DNA of 64,000 bases from DASVTR01 sp036387475 (GTDB lineage Bacteria; Acidobacteriota; Blastocatellia; Pyrinomonadales; Pyrinomonadaceae), in assembly GCA_036387475.1 (NCBI GenBank), contig DASVTR010000013.1, positions 186,001 through 250,000 of the forward strand. The letters run 5' to 3'. Position numbers and translations under genes: made by a program. The notes beneath the pieces are model-generated. The model saw nothing but the letters and a program-made list of their open reading frames with translations. It was not told the origin of the DNA and ran no database searches. Positions 1-8,345 of this stretch are shown here, in pieces; positions within the stretch are counted from its first letter, which is position 1, and each line of letters begins with the position of its first letter.

Positions 1-318
1 CCAATCGTCGGTCGGAACCATCTCGATTGCGTCCCAAGGGCAGCCGTCAAGAAACGCGCCGTCCGGGCCTTTGCTAATGCACTTCTGGCAGCCGATGCAG
101 AGATTGGGGTCAACCTCTATGCGCCCGAACGGCGGGTGGTCTTCGTCAGGCACCCAGAACATGCATGCTTCTATCGGGCAATATTCGATGCAAGCGGGTG
201 AGCCTGCGCAGCCGGTGCAGCAGTCGGTCGTGATGGCTAGAATCCGTGGCTTCTTCTTGCGCGCAGCCTTGCCGTCGCCCATAGACATCGGGAAATGTTT
301 TTCGATAATGGAAATCAT
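1..318 (-). CDS. 4Fe-4S dicluster ferredoxin, C-terminus cut by window edge
   Basis: Reading the minus strand from an ATG at 318 gives 106 codons with no stop before position 1, so the gene runs out of the window. A basic N-terminus (KAARKKKPR) is followed by two Cys clusters: CCTGC-x5-C-x3-CP, then CIGCQKC-x12-CP. These are the arrangements of an 8Fe-8S type electron carrier, with insertions that make both spacings longer than the textbook CxxCxxCxxxCP. An AAGGAA stretch lies about 12 bp before the ATG. It is probably a soluble electron carrier; the redox partner is outside the window. The family is well supported by the Cys pattern, the role is not. Confidence 0.8.
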   Translation of the reverse strand, partial: MISIIEKHFPMSMGDGKAARKKKPRILAITTDCCTGCAGSPACIEYCPIEACMFWVPDEDHPPFGRIEVDPNLCIGCQKCISKGPDGAFLDGCPWDAIEMVPTDDW

Positions 319-496
319 GCTGCGCTGTTGTTCCTTCCGGCCCTCGTGAGAAAATCATCCGAGCAAGCTTACTTTAACATGGCTGGTCATTAACGCTCAA
401 CGAATAACTTCAATTTCAGTGCCGGAAAAACTTGAAACAAGAGGCTCAAACGAGATACCTTCTCATTCATCAGACACGAAAAAGGAGAGAACGCGC

Positions 497-1279
497 ATGA
501 GTACCGTCGCCGGTATTTTTAATTCACGCTCGGACGCCGAACGCGCCGCTGCAAATCTTCAGTCGGCAGGCTTTGCACCCGAAAACATCAACCTCCTCTC
601 GCCCGGCATGACCGACGAAGAGGTAGACGCAACCGTTCCCACAACCGAAACCGAGCAGCCCGGAATGGGAACAGCGATGGGCGGCACGGTCGGCGCTGCA
701 CTGGGCGCAGCCGGAGGCGCAACGATTGGCGCGGCTGCCGCCAGCCTCTTTGTGCCCGGCATCGGGCCTGTGCTCGCCATCGGCCTCTTGGGCGCGGCCT
801 TGCTCGGCGCTGGCGGCGCAACCATCGGGGCGGCGACGGGCGGGGCGGTCGAAGAAGAAATAGCGCCGGAATTGCCGCATGACGAGTTGTTTGTCTACGA
901 GGATGCGCTCAGGCAGGGAAAATCCGTTGTCATCGGCGTGACGGATGACGAAACGCAGACAGAGGCCGGACGCACTGTGTTGGCCCAGGCCGGGGCGGAA
1001 AGTTTAGATGCAGCGCGCGAAAGCTGGTGGGTCGGAATGCGCGATGCGGAGGAAGAAGAGTATACGGAGCAGGGAAAAGATTTTAAGGAGGATGAAACTT
1101 TCTACCGTCGCGGCTTTGAAGCCTCGCTCCATCCGCGCGCGCGCGGTAAATCGTTTGACGAAGCGAGCGAAAATCTGCGCCAGCGCTACACCACGGATTA
1201 CGACCACGAAGCCTTTCGTCGCGGCTACGAGCGCGGGCAGGCTTACCAGAAAAGCTTGCGGGAGAAGCACGCGAGTTGA
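497..1279 (+). CDS. general-stress (YflT/17M-like) protein with glycine-zipper segment
   Basis: 260 aa. The ATG at 497 is preceded by AAAGGAGAG at a good distance, so I take it over an in-frame upstream start at 419. The N-terminus (STVAGIFNSRSDAERAAANL, about residues 3-22) resembles the fold of heat-induced general stress proteins: a short beta-alpha domain that pairs ageing residues around 'AGFAPENINLLSP'. Residues about 55-120 are a Gly/Ala-rich zipper (GTAMGGTVGAALGAAGGATI and onward) that probably packs in or against a membrane. The last 90 residues are charged, with Tyr/Arg/Glu-rich 'RRGFEASLHPRARGKSFDEA'-type sequence. No enzyme motif is visible. A 56-codon ORF overlaps its stop codon. 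Function is inferred only as stress or envelope related. Confidence 0.75.
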   Translation: MSTVAGIFNSRSDAERAAANLQSAGFAPENINLLSPGMTDEEVDATVPTTETEQPGMGTAMGGTVGAALGAAGGATIGAAAASLFVPGIGPVLAIGLLGAALLGAGGATIGAATGGAVEEEIAPELPHDELFVYEDALRQGKSVVIGVTDDETQTEAGRTVLAQAGAESLDAARESWWVGMRDAEEEEYTEQGKDFKEDETFYRRGFEASLHPRARGKSFDEASENLRQRYTTDYDHEAFRRGYERGQAYQKSLREKHAS

Positions 1280-1446
1280 AAAAGACTCTGCTGAACGCGG
1301 CGGTCTTCATCGCTATCCTTGGCGCAAGCTGGCTTATCACCAATTGGTTCGCCCGCGCGATGTATATTCGCTGTGTTGCCTGCGGAACTCTCAACGCGCG
1401 GCGACGCGTGCAATGCCGCTCTTGCCAGACACAGTTGCGGTCATAG
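1276..1446 (+). CDS. mini membrane zinc-ribbon protein (56 aa), overlaps both neighbours
   Basis: A TTG start at 1276 overlaps the TGA of the stress protein gene (TTGA) and the frame runs to TAG at 1444-1446. The product has a basic start (MKKT), one hydrophobic segment (about residues 5-24, LLNAAVFIAILGASWLI...) and then CVACG-x9-CRSCQ, a two-CxxC zinc knuckle. A membrane anchor followed by two CxxC pairs in so short a frame is unlikely by chance. GGGAG lies 11 bp upstream of the TTG, which is longer than ideal. Its last 56 bp overlap the 3' end of the convergent aminopeptidase gene. Not recognised as a named family; translation is inferred, not proven. Confidence 0.5.
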   Translation: MKKTLLNAAVFIAILGASWLITNWFARAMYIRCVACGTLNARRRVQCRSCQTQLRS

Positions 1447-3313
1447 CAAATTGCGTGGGCTTGCTTTCCATTTGTGCCAGAGCCATTGAGGCTTCGCGCC
1501 GACCGATGATGTCGGCGCTGTGCTCTTTTTGATACGCGAGCATGGCGCGCGAGCGCGGGAAATCTAGTTTCTTTAAAATCTTCTCGCCCTTATCGAAGCG
1601 AATCATCAACGGTTTTCCGTCCAGTGGGAAAGTAAAGCGCTGCACGCGTTGCGTAATGTCGATGCGCTCGGTTCGCGCGCCGCGCGCCGTCGCCAGTTCT
1701 ATCTCGACGGCAGGCAAGCGAAAGACTTCGGGCGTCGTCGCGTCGGGCGTTTGAGTCTGCGCGACATCGAGCGTGAGTCGGCGCGTAGTCGGATTGTAAG
1801 AAGAGCGAACTCGCAACTCAGGGTAGCCCGCGCGATAAACCCACTGGTCAAAGAACCAGTCAAGCTCTTGGCCTGTTGTTTGCTCGAAAGCGCGCTGCAA
1901 ATCCGCCGTCACAACCGAGCGATATTGATTCTCAATCAGATAACGATTGAGCGTCTTCCAGAACATCTCGTCGCCAACAGTTTCGCGCAGCATGTGAACG
2001 ATAAGCGCGCCCTTCTTGTAGAGCGTCATGTCGAAGAGGTCAATCGGCTGGCGGTAGCGGTTAGTGACGATGGGGCGGCGATAACGATACGTGTCCTCTG
2101 AAAAATATGAGTTCGCGTTCGACTCCATCTCCTCAAGGTAAGCGTCGCGGCCTCCTTCGCGCTCCTTGAAACTGGCTTCCATGAAGGTCGCAAAGCCTTC
2201 GTTGAGCCACGCGTGCGACCAATCCTTGCACGTCACCAGATTGCCGAACCATGAATGCGCGAGTTCGTGTGCGACCAGATTTTCCGTCGAAGGACTAACT
2301 TTCTCGCCCGTGTTCCTGAGAATCTCTGTTTCCGATTGGGTCGTCGCCGTGATGTTCTCCATCCCGCCGAAGATGAAACTGGCGACGACTGTCTGCGCAT
2401 ATTTGTTGTACGGATAATCGTAGTTGAGAATCTTGCTGAACCACTCCATCATCTGCGGCGTCTTCTCAAAGGCGCGCTGCGCCACTGTTTCCGTGCCCGG
2501 ATATGTGTAGTATTCGATGGGAACGTTCTTGAAAGTGTCGCTCAGCTTAACGTAGTCTCCGACGACCAAAGAGATTAAATAACTATTGTGCAACTGCTCC
2601 ATTTTCCAATGGAAGGTGCGCGTGCCGTCAGGGTTATTGATGGTCTCAAGCAGTTCGCCGTTGGAGATGGCGATTTCGTTGGCGGCAGTCGTGATGTATT
2701 GCTCGCTCGTGACCTTATCGTCGGGAAAGTCGTAACAGGGAAACCAGTAGTGATTATCTTCAGGCTGGCCCTGCGTCCAGATTTGCGCAGGGCGCGGGGC
2801 GCTGAAAAAATTGCCGCGTGAGGCGGGAATAAAATAGAGACCGCGATCCGGCTTCGTTCGATATTTGACGCGGACACTGATTGTCTCGTCGGGCTGGTAA
2901 GCCCGGTCGAGCTTAATCGAGAGTTTTTCGGGCGGCAGCGTCCACTGCAAAGCGGTGTCCGACGCGTCGAGCGTCACGCTCTCAATCTGCATCGCTCCAG
3001 CGTCTAAGTCGAATGTCTTAAAGTCAGCGAGCAAAGGCTTGAACATTACCGTCTCGTCGCCGATGACCGTTTTATTCGGCACGTCGAAGCGCGTGCGAAT
3101 CGTATAATTGAGCACATCGTAAGTGCGTGCCGGACGCAGATGTGTTGTGCCCGGAAGCTGTGGGCGCTGTGGCTGTAAAATCTGTATGCGCGGCCTTGCC
3201 GTCGCTCTGCGTTTACGAGTCTGTGCAGGAGCGTTTGCAGCCACGAAGGAAATAATGAGAGAAGCCGCGATGATGGCGGTCAACTGTCTTGTCTTAATAG
3301 TCTGAGGAAACAT
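1391..3313 (-). CDS. secreted M1 family zinc aminopeptidase
   Basis: 640 aa from an ATG at 3313, chosen over an adjacent TTG because GGAAGGG lies 6 bp before it. A signal peptide covers residues 1-31 (hydrophobic TAIIAASLIISFVA, cleavage near APAQ). The M1 landmarks are all present: the exopeptidase motif GGMEN near residue 318, HELAH near 349-353 and the third zinc ligand in NEGFATF about 19 residues on. It should remove N-terminal amino acids from peptides in the periplasm or outside the cell. The C-terminal part is the short beta-sandwich and helical tail of bacterial M1 enzymes; there is no long ERAP domain. It is transcribed alone and convergent with the stress protein. A secreted M14 carboxypeptidase is its divergent neighbour, which fits scavenging of protein. 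Confidence 0.95.
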   Translation of the reverse strand: MFPQTIKTRQLTAIIAASLIISFVAANAPAQTRKRRATARPRIQILQPQRPQLPGTTHLRPARTYDVLNYTIRTRFDVPNKTVIGDETVMFKPLLADFKTFDLDAGAMQIESVTLDASDTALQWTLPPEKLSIKLDRAYQPDETISVRVKYRTKPDRGLYFIPASRGNFFSAPRPAQIWTQGQPEDNHYWFPCYDFPDDKVTSEQYITTAANEIAISNGELLETINNPDGTRTFHWKMEQLHNSYLISLVVGDYVKLSDTFKNVPIEYYTYPGTETVAQRAFEKTPQMMEWFSKILNYDYPYNKYAQTVVASFIFGGMENITATTQSETEILRNTGEKVSPSTENLVAHELAHSWFGNLVTCKDWSHAWLNEGFATFMEASFKEREGGRDAYLEEMESNANSYFSEDTYRYRRPIVTNRYRQPIDLFDMTLYKKGALIVHMLRETVGDEMFWKTLNRYLIENQYRSVVTADLQRAFEQTTGQELDWFFDQWVYRAGYPELRVRSSYNPTTRRLTLDVAQTQTPDATTPEVFRLPAVEIELATARGARTERIDITQRVQRFTFPLDGKPLMIRFDKGEKILKKLDFPRSRAMLAYQKEHSADIIGRREASMALAQMESKPTQFAMTATVSGKSGIARVAAR

Positions 3314-3627
3314 CAAAAGCCCTTCCCGGAGACGTTGAAAATTGAATTGTTAAGCATGGGGACACAAAAGCAATTGTGCCTGACATAGCGCCCGCTTGGC
3401 AAAGCCAGCCTATCGTAAAATGACTTTCGACATCTTCAAATGAAAACGCAGCAGGCTGTTCCTCCAGTGATAAGAGAAAGCAGGGGAGACCGCTTGCCGG
3501 TATAGATGCCGTGCGGCAAACGATTTTGCCTACGCGCGGATGAATCGTATAGTTGAATCCGTTTTACCAGAAACGCTCGCTTCGGCGACCAGCATTGATC
3601 GCCGCCATTTCAGATTGGAGAAAATTG
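3314..3627. other. divergent intergenic region
   Basis: 314 bp between two divergent secreted peptidase genes. It must carry both promoters, but I see no convincing -35/-10 pair. The only structure is a short hairpin (TTGGC-aaa-GCCAg near 3395). Small ORFs here have no start context or protein-like composition. Confidence 0.4.
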
Positions 3628-5451
3628 ATGCGCCGCTCTGCTCTTTCGTTGATGATTGTGCTCCTTGCAATTGTTCATTTCTCTGGTCATCATTTCGTCA
3701 TGGCCCAAAGCGCAACATCTACTGTACCGCCCGAATGGCAAACCCATGCTGAGAAAACGGATTACCGCGAGACGCCGCGTTATGAAGAGACCATCGCTTA
3801 TAGCCGCAAACTGGCTGATGCTTCTCCTTTGATTCGCCTGACAAGCTTTGGTCACAGCGGAGAAAGGCGTTCATTGCCACTGCTCATCGCCGCTCAGGGT
3901 GGGACGTTTACGCCGGAAGCGGCGCGTCGCGCGGGCAAGGCCACTGTGCTCATTCAAGCCTGCATACACCCCGGAGAGTCTGACGGTAAAGACGCGGGGC
4001 TGGCTCTCCTGCGTGACATAGCGATTACGAAGACGCACCCGCGACTCCTTGATAAACTCGTCCTGCTCTTTATCCCCATCTACAACACGGACGGGCATGA
4101 GCGTTTCGGCCCTTACAATCGTATTAATCAGGACGGCCCGGCGGAGATGGGCTGGCGCGTCACTTCAACTAATCTTAATCTCAATCGCGATTACATGAAG
4201 GCCGATACGCCGGAGACACGCGCGTGGCTCAAGCTGTGGACGCAGTGGAATCCAGACCTCTTTATTGATTGCCACGTTACAGACGGCGCTGATTATCGTT
4301 ACGTTCTCACCTATCAATATGAGCAGCATGAAAACGTTCCGCCCTCTGTGCTGCAATGGGAGAAAGCTGCCTTCGAGAATCGAATTATCCCTGCGACGGA
4401 GGCGGCGGGCCATCTGGCCGCGCCCTACATGGAGTTTCGCGATAATCGAGATTTGACGAAGGGCATCGACAGCTTTATCGCGCCGCCGCGTTTCTCTACA
4501 GGCTACGCGCCGGTTCGCAACCGTCCGGGCTTGCTCATTGAAACACACATGCTCAAGCCTTATCGCCCGCGCGTGCTCTCAACCTATGCTCTGTTGCGGG
4601 CTGCGCTTGAAGAGGTGAACCGCGATCCTGAAAGTCTGCTGCGCGCCGTCCGGCAGGCTGACGAACAGACCGTTGCCGCAGGCCGCTCTTACAATCAGTC
4701 GCAAACTTATCCGCTGCGATTTGAGTTGACCGAGAAATCCAGACCCTTTCAATTAAAGGCCGTCGAGTCGCGGACGGAACTGAGCGACGTATCTGGCGCG
4801 GTGCGAGTCGTCTTCGGGACTAAGCCGATTGACCTGATTGTGCCGCTCTACGATGAAGCGAGAGTGACAGCAGCCGTCTCCGTCCCGCTTTACTATATCG
4901 TGCCCGTGCAATGGAAGAGCGTGATAGACGTGCTCGCCGCTCACGGCCTGCGTTTGCAGAGGCTCACAAGCCCTTTGACGATTGAGGTCGAAAGCTATCG
5001 TTTTAGTGAGACGAAGTGGGCGGCAACTCCCTTCGAGGGACGTTTTATGCCGACTTACAAAACCAATCCGGTCAAAGAGCGCAGAACATTTCCCGCGGGG
5101 TCTGTCGTCGTGCCCATGGATCAAGCCGCTGCACGCGTCGCCGTTTATCTGCTTGAGCCGGAATCACCCGATTCTTTCGTCGCCTGGGGATTCTTCAATG
5201 CGATTTTTGAGCAGAAGGAGGGCGGCGAAGATTACGTGCTGGAAAAACTTGCGCGAGAGATGCTGTCGAAGGATGAGAATTTGCGTCGTGAATTTGAACA
5301 ACGTGTGGCTACGGACGCGAAGTTTGCCGCCAGCACACGCGACCGCCTGCGCTTTTTCTACGAACGCTCGCCCTACTGGGATAAACAGATGAACCTCTAT
5401 CCAATCGGGAGGATTACCACAAAGCTGGACGCGAAGCTGGCTGGCATGTAG
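3628..5451 (+). CDS. secreted M14 family zinc carboxypeptidase
   Basis: 607 aa. I start at the ATG at 3628, where GGAG sits 7 bp upstream and a clean signal peptide begins (MRRSALSLMIVLLAIVH, cleavage near MAQS); the frame is open further upstream but without these signals. Zinc ligands are H114 and E117 in HPGES and H216 in DCHVTDG; the catalytic Glu is E305 in LLIETHML. 'NLNRDYMKADTPET' is the substrate-site segment of this deep-branching M14 group. About 280 residues after the catalytic domain are beta-rich and of unknown role. It probably hydrolyses peptides or peptide side chains outside the cytoplasm. A strong hairpin follows 22 bp after the stop. Confidence 0.9.
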   Translation: MRRSALSLMIVLLAIVHFSGHHFVMAQSATSTVPPEWQTHAEKTDYRETPRYEETIAYSRKLADASPLIRLTSFGHSGERRSLPLLIAAQGGTFTPEAARRAGKATVLIQACIHPGESDGKDAGLALLRDIAITKTHPRLLDKLVLLFIPIYNTDGHERFGPYNRINQDGPAEMGWRVTSTNLNLNRDYMKADTPETRAWLKLWTQWNPDLFIDCHVTDGADYRYVLTYQYEQHENVPPSVLQWEKAAFENRIIPATEAAGHLAAPYMEFRDNRDLTKGIDSFIAPPRFSTGYAPVRNRPGLLIETHMLKPYRPRVLSTYALLRAALEEVNRDPESLLRAVRQADEQTVAAGRSYNQSQTYPLRFELTEKSRPFQLKAVESRTELSDVSGAVRVVFGTKPIDLIVPLYDEARVTAAVSVPLYYIVPVQWKSVIDVLAAHGLRLQRLTSPLTIEVESYRFSETKWAATPFEGRFMPTYKTNPVKERRTFPAGSVVVPMDQAAARVAVYLLEPESPDSFVAWGFFNAIFEQKEGGEDYVLEKLAREMLSKDENLRREFEQRVATDAKFAASTRDRLRFFYERSPYWDKQMNLYPIGRITTKLDAKLAGM

Positions 5452-5473
5452 CTAGTTAAAATAGGAATAAAAA

Positions 5474-5511
5474 AAGAGCGGCGATGCTGCATCAACAGCG
5501 TCGCCGCTCTT
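5474..5511. terminator. bidirectional hairpin terminator
   Basis: AAGAGCGGCGA and TCGCCGCTCTT form a perfect 11-bp stem, extended inside by GCTG/CAGC around a CATCAA loop. A-rich sequence precedes it, so it can stop transcription from the M14 gene (plus) and from the mini membrane gene (minus). Confidence 0.8.
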
Positions 5512-5550
5512 CCATTCAATTGTGATGTAGTGGGTCTTAAGCTCTTTAGC

Positions 5551-5697
5551 TTAGACCGTGCGACGGCCCGTCAGCAAATTGATGACCAACACGATGAGTG
5601 CCACAACAAGCAGCAGGTGAATCAAACCGCCGCCGATACCACCGATGGCACCGATTAACCACAAGACCAGAAGCACTACCAGAATTGTCCACAACAT
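5551..5697 (-). CDS. Lmo0937-type mini membrane protein (48 aa)
   Basis: An ATG at 5697 with AAAGGAGAAAGC ideally placed upstream opens a 48-aa frame on the minus strand. The product is two hydrophobic helices (MLWTILVVLLVLWLIG and LIHLLLVVALIVLVINLL) joined by a Gly-rich turn (AIGGIGGG), ending in GRRTV. This matches the tiny Lmo0937 family of bacterial membrane proteins, whose role is unknown though members are often stress induced. A second gene of exactly the same length and layout lies at 37492. The ribosome binding site is one of the strongest in the window. Confidence 0.85.
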   Translation of the reverse strand: MLWTILVVLLVLWLIGAIGGIGGGLIHLLLVVALIVLVINLLTGRRTV

Positions 5698-6321
5698 TTT
5701 AGCTTTCTCCTTTTTGTTCGTCCACGTCCAAAATTTTTGGTTCCACTGAACCCGCCTGCCCTCTCATTGAGCAATGACCATGCCAGTTACTCCGCAAAGC
5801 TCTCCGTGTTATTACAAGTCGTGTTATTTCAGCAGTTGAGCTGCTCGACAGGCAAAGGAATATCGACCAACGATGAGGAATTCGCTCGGATTTGTACTGA
5901 AATGTTTCGCGCTGATTTTGATTGCCGTGTATTGATTTGAAGCGACGGCTAATTCAAGGTGAGATTTCTAACTTTGCACGGCAACCGGAGCAAGTTGGCA
6001 ATCATCGGAAGGCTGTTCAAGAGAACAGGCTTGCTGGCGGCTGTTGAATCAGCCTGCCGCGACTGTTTGTTGAGCAATTAAAGGAATTATAGGGCTGGAC
6101 TTCTGCGCCGCTTGGCGGTAAAGTGGTTAGTGTCGTTCGCGTTGGGCCTTACCGGGCAAAACGCTTTCACAAGGGCTGCTCCATCACCATTTCGGTCAAA
6201 GGCAAGTGCCCCGTCGTTGTTTCCAATTTAACTCAAACCCGATTCTTTGTAGTCCTAACTCGTTGGCACTGTGGCCGCCTTCCCCTTGTTCTTGGCCGTC
6301 CGCAGGTGCAGGAGAACCGTG
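5698..6321. other. long noncoding gap upstream of the FtsH-type gene
   Basis: 624 bp with only unconvincing small ORFs. One imperfect hairpin is visible at 6036-6058 (GGC-GGCTG-ttgaat-CAGCC-t-GCC). A TTGGCAC element at 6262-6268 resembles half of a sigma-54 site, but its -12 half (CCGCC) is poor. I cannot name an RNA here. Confidence 0.35.
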
Positions 6322-8121
6322 ATGCCGTCCCCATTACCTCGTCTGATCCCCCGTTCCCAAAAAGCAAGCTTAATTATCGCCAGCGGGCTGCTCTTGCTGC
6401 TCGTCTTTGCCAGCGTCTTTATTATTTACCAGCGACGCAGGCCAATAGTGAAAGAGATTAACTCGACGCAATTGCTGGCGCTCGGCGAAACCCAGACCGT
6501 CAAATCTCTACGTGTCGAGGGCGACCTCATCACGCTCACGCAAGTTGACGGGACAGTCTCGCAGACAACCGTCTATCAGGCACAGCAACAGGCAATCGTC
6601 AGTGTCTTTCAGAAGAACAACGTCCCCGTAGAGTTCGTTTCGCTACAACCGAGCCTGCTCTCGACGGCGATGAACTGGGCCATTCCTCTTTTGACGCTGG
6701 CGGCCTTCGCCTTCATCGGCTGGCGCGTTTATGCCAGCATGGGCGGTCGTGGCGGTGATTTCAATTTGGTTGACGCGAAGAATTCACAGTCTGTCTGCTT
6801 CAAAGATGTCGCGGGCGTGGAAGAAGCCAAAGCAGAGCTTTCAGAAACCATCGAATTTTTGCGTGACCCTTTGAAGTTTGGGCGGCTGGGCGGTCGCGCT
6901 CCGCGCGGCATACTGCTCTCAGGCCCACCGGGAACGGGAAAGACCATGCTGGCTCGCGCCGCCGCTAATGAAGCCTGCGTGCCATTCCTTTCCGTCTCCG
7001 GCTCAAGCTTTCAGGAAAAATTTGCCGGACTCGGCGCTGCGCGCGTGCGTCGCCTTTTCGCGGAGGCGCGCAAACTCTCGCCCTGCGTGATTTTTATAGA
7101 TGAGATTGACGCTCTGGGTCGCCAGCGCGGGCGCAGCAACGACTCCGCTTCGGCAGACCAGGATCAAACGCTCAATCAATTACTAGTCGAGATGGACGGC
7201 TTCGATCAATCGAGCGGCGTTGTCATCATCGCTTCGACTAATCGCCCGGACATTCTCGACAGCGCCCTGACGCGCCCCGGTCGCTTCGACCGTGAGGTGG
7301 TCGTCAATCTTGCCGATAAGAATGGGCGCGAAGAAATCCTGAAGGTACACGCGCGCGGACTCACGCTCGAACCGAGTCTTGATTTGAAATGGATTGCGCG
7401 CGGCACTCCAGGCTTCTCCGGCGCTGACCTTGCCAACCTGCTCAACGAAGCGGCGATTGCCGCCACGCGTGATGATTCGCAAGCCATCGCACGCAAGCAC
7501 GTTGAGTATGCGCGCGATAAAATTCTGATGGGCGCAGAGCGGCAGGGCTTTATGATGGATGACGAAGAGCGCTACGTGACGGCTGTGCATGAAGCTGGAC
7601 ACGTCGCCGTCGGCCTCGCAGTCAAGAATGGCGACCCGATTCACAAAGTCTCTATCCTTCCGCGCGGACGCGCTCTGGGCGTCACGCAATCTCTGCCTGA
7701 ACGAGATCGTCTGATGAAGAAGCGTGAATATCTGGAAGACCAGATAGCGATGCTGCTCGGAGGTCGCGCGGCAGAACAGGTCTTGCTTGATACGATGACG
7801 GCGGGAGCTTCCAACGACATCGAGCGCGCGGTTGAAATCGCGCGCAAGATGGTGGCCGAGTTCGGCATGAGTCCGCTTGGGCCAATCCACTTGGGCAAGC
7901 CCGAAGACCCGCATAGTCAAGCGTTGCTTGATCGCGTGGAGCAGGCAACCAACGAGATTATCAACTCGCAGATGCAACGCGCCTGCGCAGTGGTTGACGA
8001 GAAGCGCGATTGCATCGCACGCCTCGTCGAAGGCTTGATGGAGCGCGACACGCTCGACTCCGACGAGATTAATCTCTGCTTCGGCCTCGCAGAAGAGGCA
8101 AAAGCGGTGGCAGCAGCCTAG
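6322..8121 (+). CDS. ftsH: FtsH-family membrane AAA+ zinc protease
   Basis: 599 aa from the ATG at 6322, which has GGAG 7 bp upstream; the frame is open earlier but without a ribosome site. Two membrane helices (about 15-36 and 111-137) flank a short extracytoplasmic domain. The AAA+ core has Walker A GPPGTGKT (201-208), Walker B VIFIDEIDA (257-264) and the second region of homology TRPGRFDREV. The protease has HEAGH (423-427) and the downstream Asp in GASNDIERA. It degrades membrane and short-lived cytoplasmic proteins in an ATP-driven hexamer. The pore loop reads QEKFAGLGA where classical FtsH has FVEMFVGVGA. This suggests a paralogue rather than the single housekeeping copy; only the genome can settle that. 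Confidence 0.93.
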   Translation: MPSPLPRLIPRSQKASLIIASGLLLLLVFASVFIIYQRRRPIVKEINSTQLLALGETQTVKSLRVEGDLITLTQVDGTVSQTTVYQAQQQAIVSVFQKNNVPVEFVSLQPSLLSTAMNWAIPLLTLAAFAFIGWRVYASMGGRGGDFNLVDAKNSQSVCFKDVAGVEEAKAELSETIEFLRDPLKFGRLGGRAPRGILLSGPPGTGKTMLARAAANEACVPFLSVSGSSFQEKFAGLGAARVRRLFAEARKLSPCVIFIDEIDALGRQRGRSNDSASADQDQTLNQLLVEMDGFDQSSGVVIIASTNRPDILDSALTRPGRFDREVVVNLADKNGREEILKVHARGLTLEPSLDLKWIARGTPGFSGADLANLLNEAAIAATRDDSQAIARKHVEYARDKILMGAERQGFMMDDEERYVTAVHEAGHVAVGLAVKNGDPIHKVSILPRGRALGVTQSLPERDRLMKKREYLEDQIAMLLGGRAAEQVLLDTMTAGASNDIERAVEIARKMVAEFGMSPLGPIHLGKPEDPHSQALLDRVEQATNEIINSQMQRACAVVDEKRDCIARLVEGLMERDTLDSDEINLCFGLAEEAKAVAAA

Positions 8122-8166
8122 AGCGTGACCCTGCGCCGCAGGAAAGCTGCGACATGGTGACAAAGA

Positions 8167-8202
8167 AAGACGCGTTGATGGTTAACCTCATCAACGCGTC
8201 TT
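8167..8202. terminator. hairpin terminator after the FtsH-type gene
   Basis: AAGACGCGTTGATG and CATCAACGCGTCTT form a perfect 14-bp stem around an 8-nt loop, 46 bp after the stop. The following run is only mildly T-rich (TTCGCTTTTC), so some read-through is possible. Confidence 0.75.
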
Positions 8203-8345
8203 CGCTTTTCTCTATCTTTGTTTTCTCGCCGCGTCGCCGTGTCTCGCTCCGCTTGCCGAGAAAAGCCTTTCTCTTGTAACTTTATCGCCAGAGGGCAATA
8301 AATTTGCACTAGCCTTCATCTTTAATTCTCCCGATGATTTAGGCG

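Noticed and set aside
5737..5940. 67-codon plus ORF
   Set aside because: No start context and no recognisable composition; likely chance.
6262..6278. sigma-54 promoter before the FtsH-type gene
   Set aside because: The -24 half is good but the -12 half reads CCGCC rather than TTGCW.
7183..8163. 326-codon minus ORF
   Set aside because: Long antisense shadow of the FtsH-type gene; the plus frame has all catalytic motifs.
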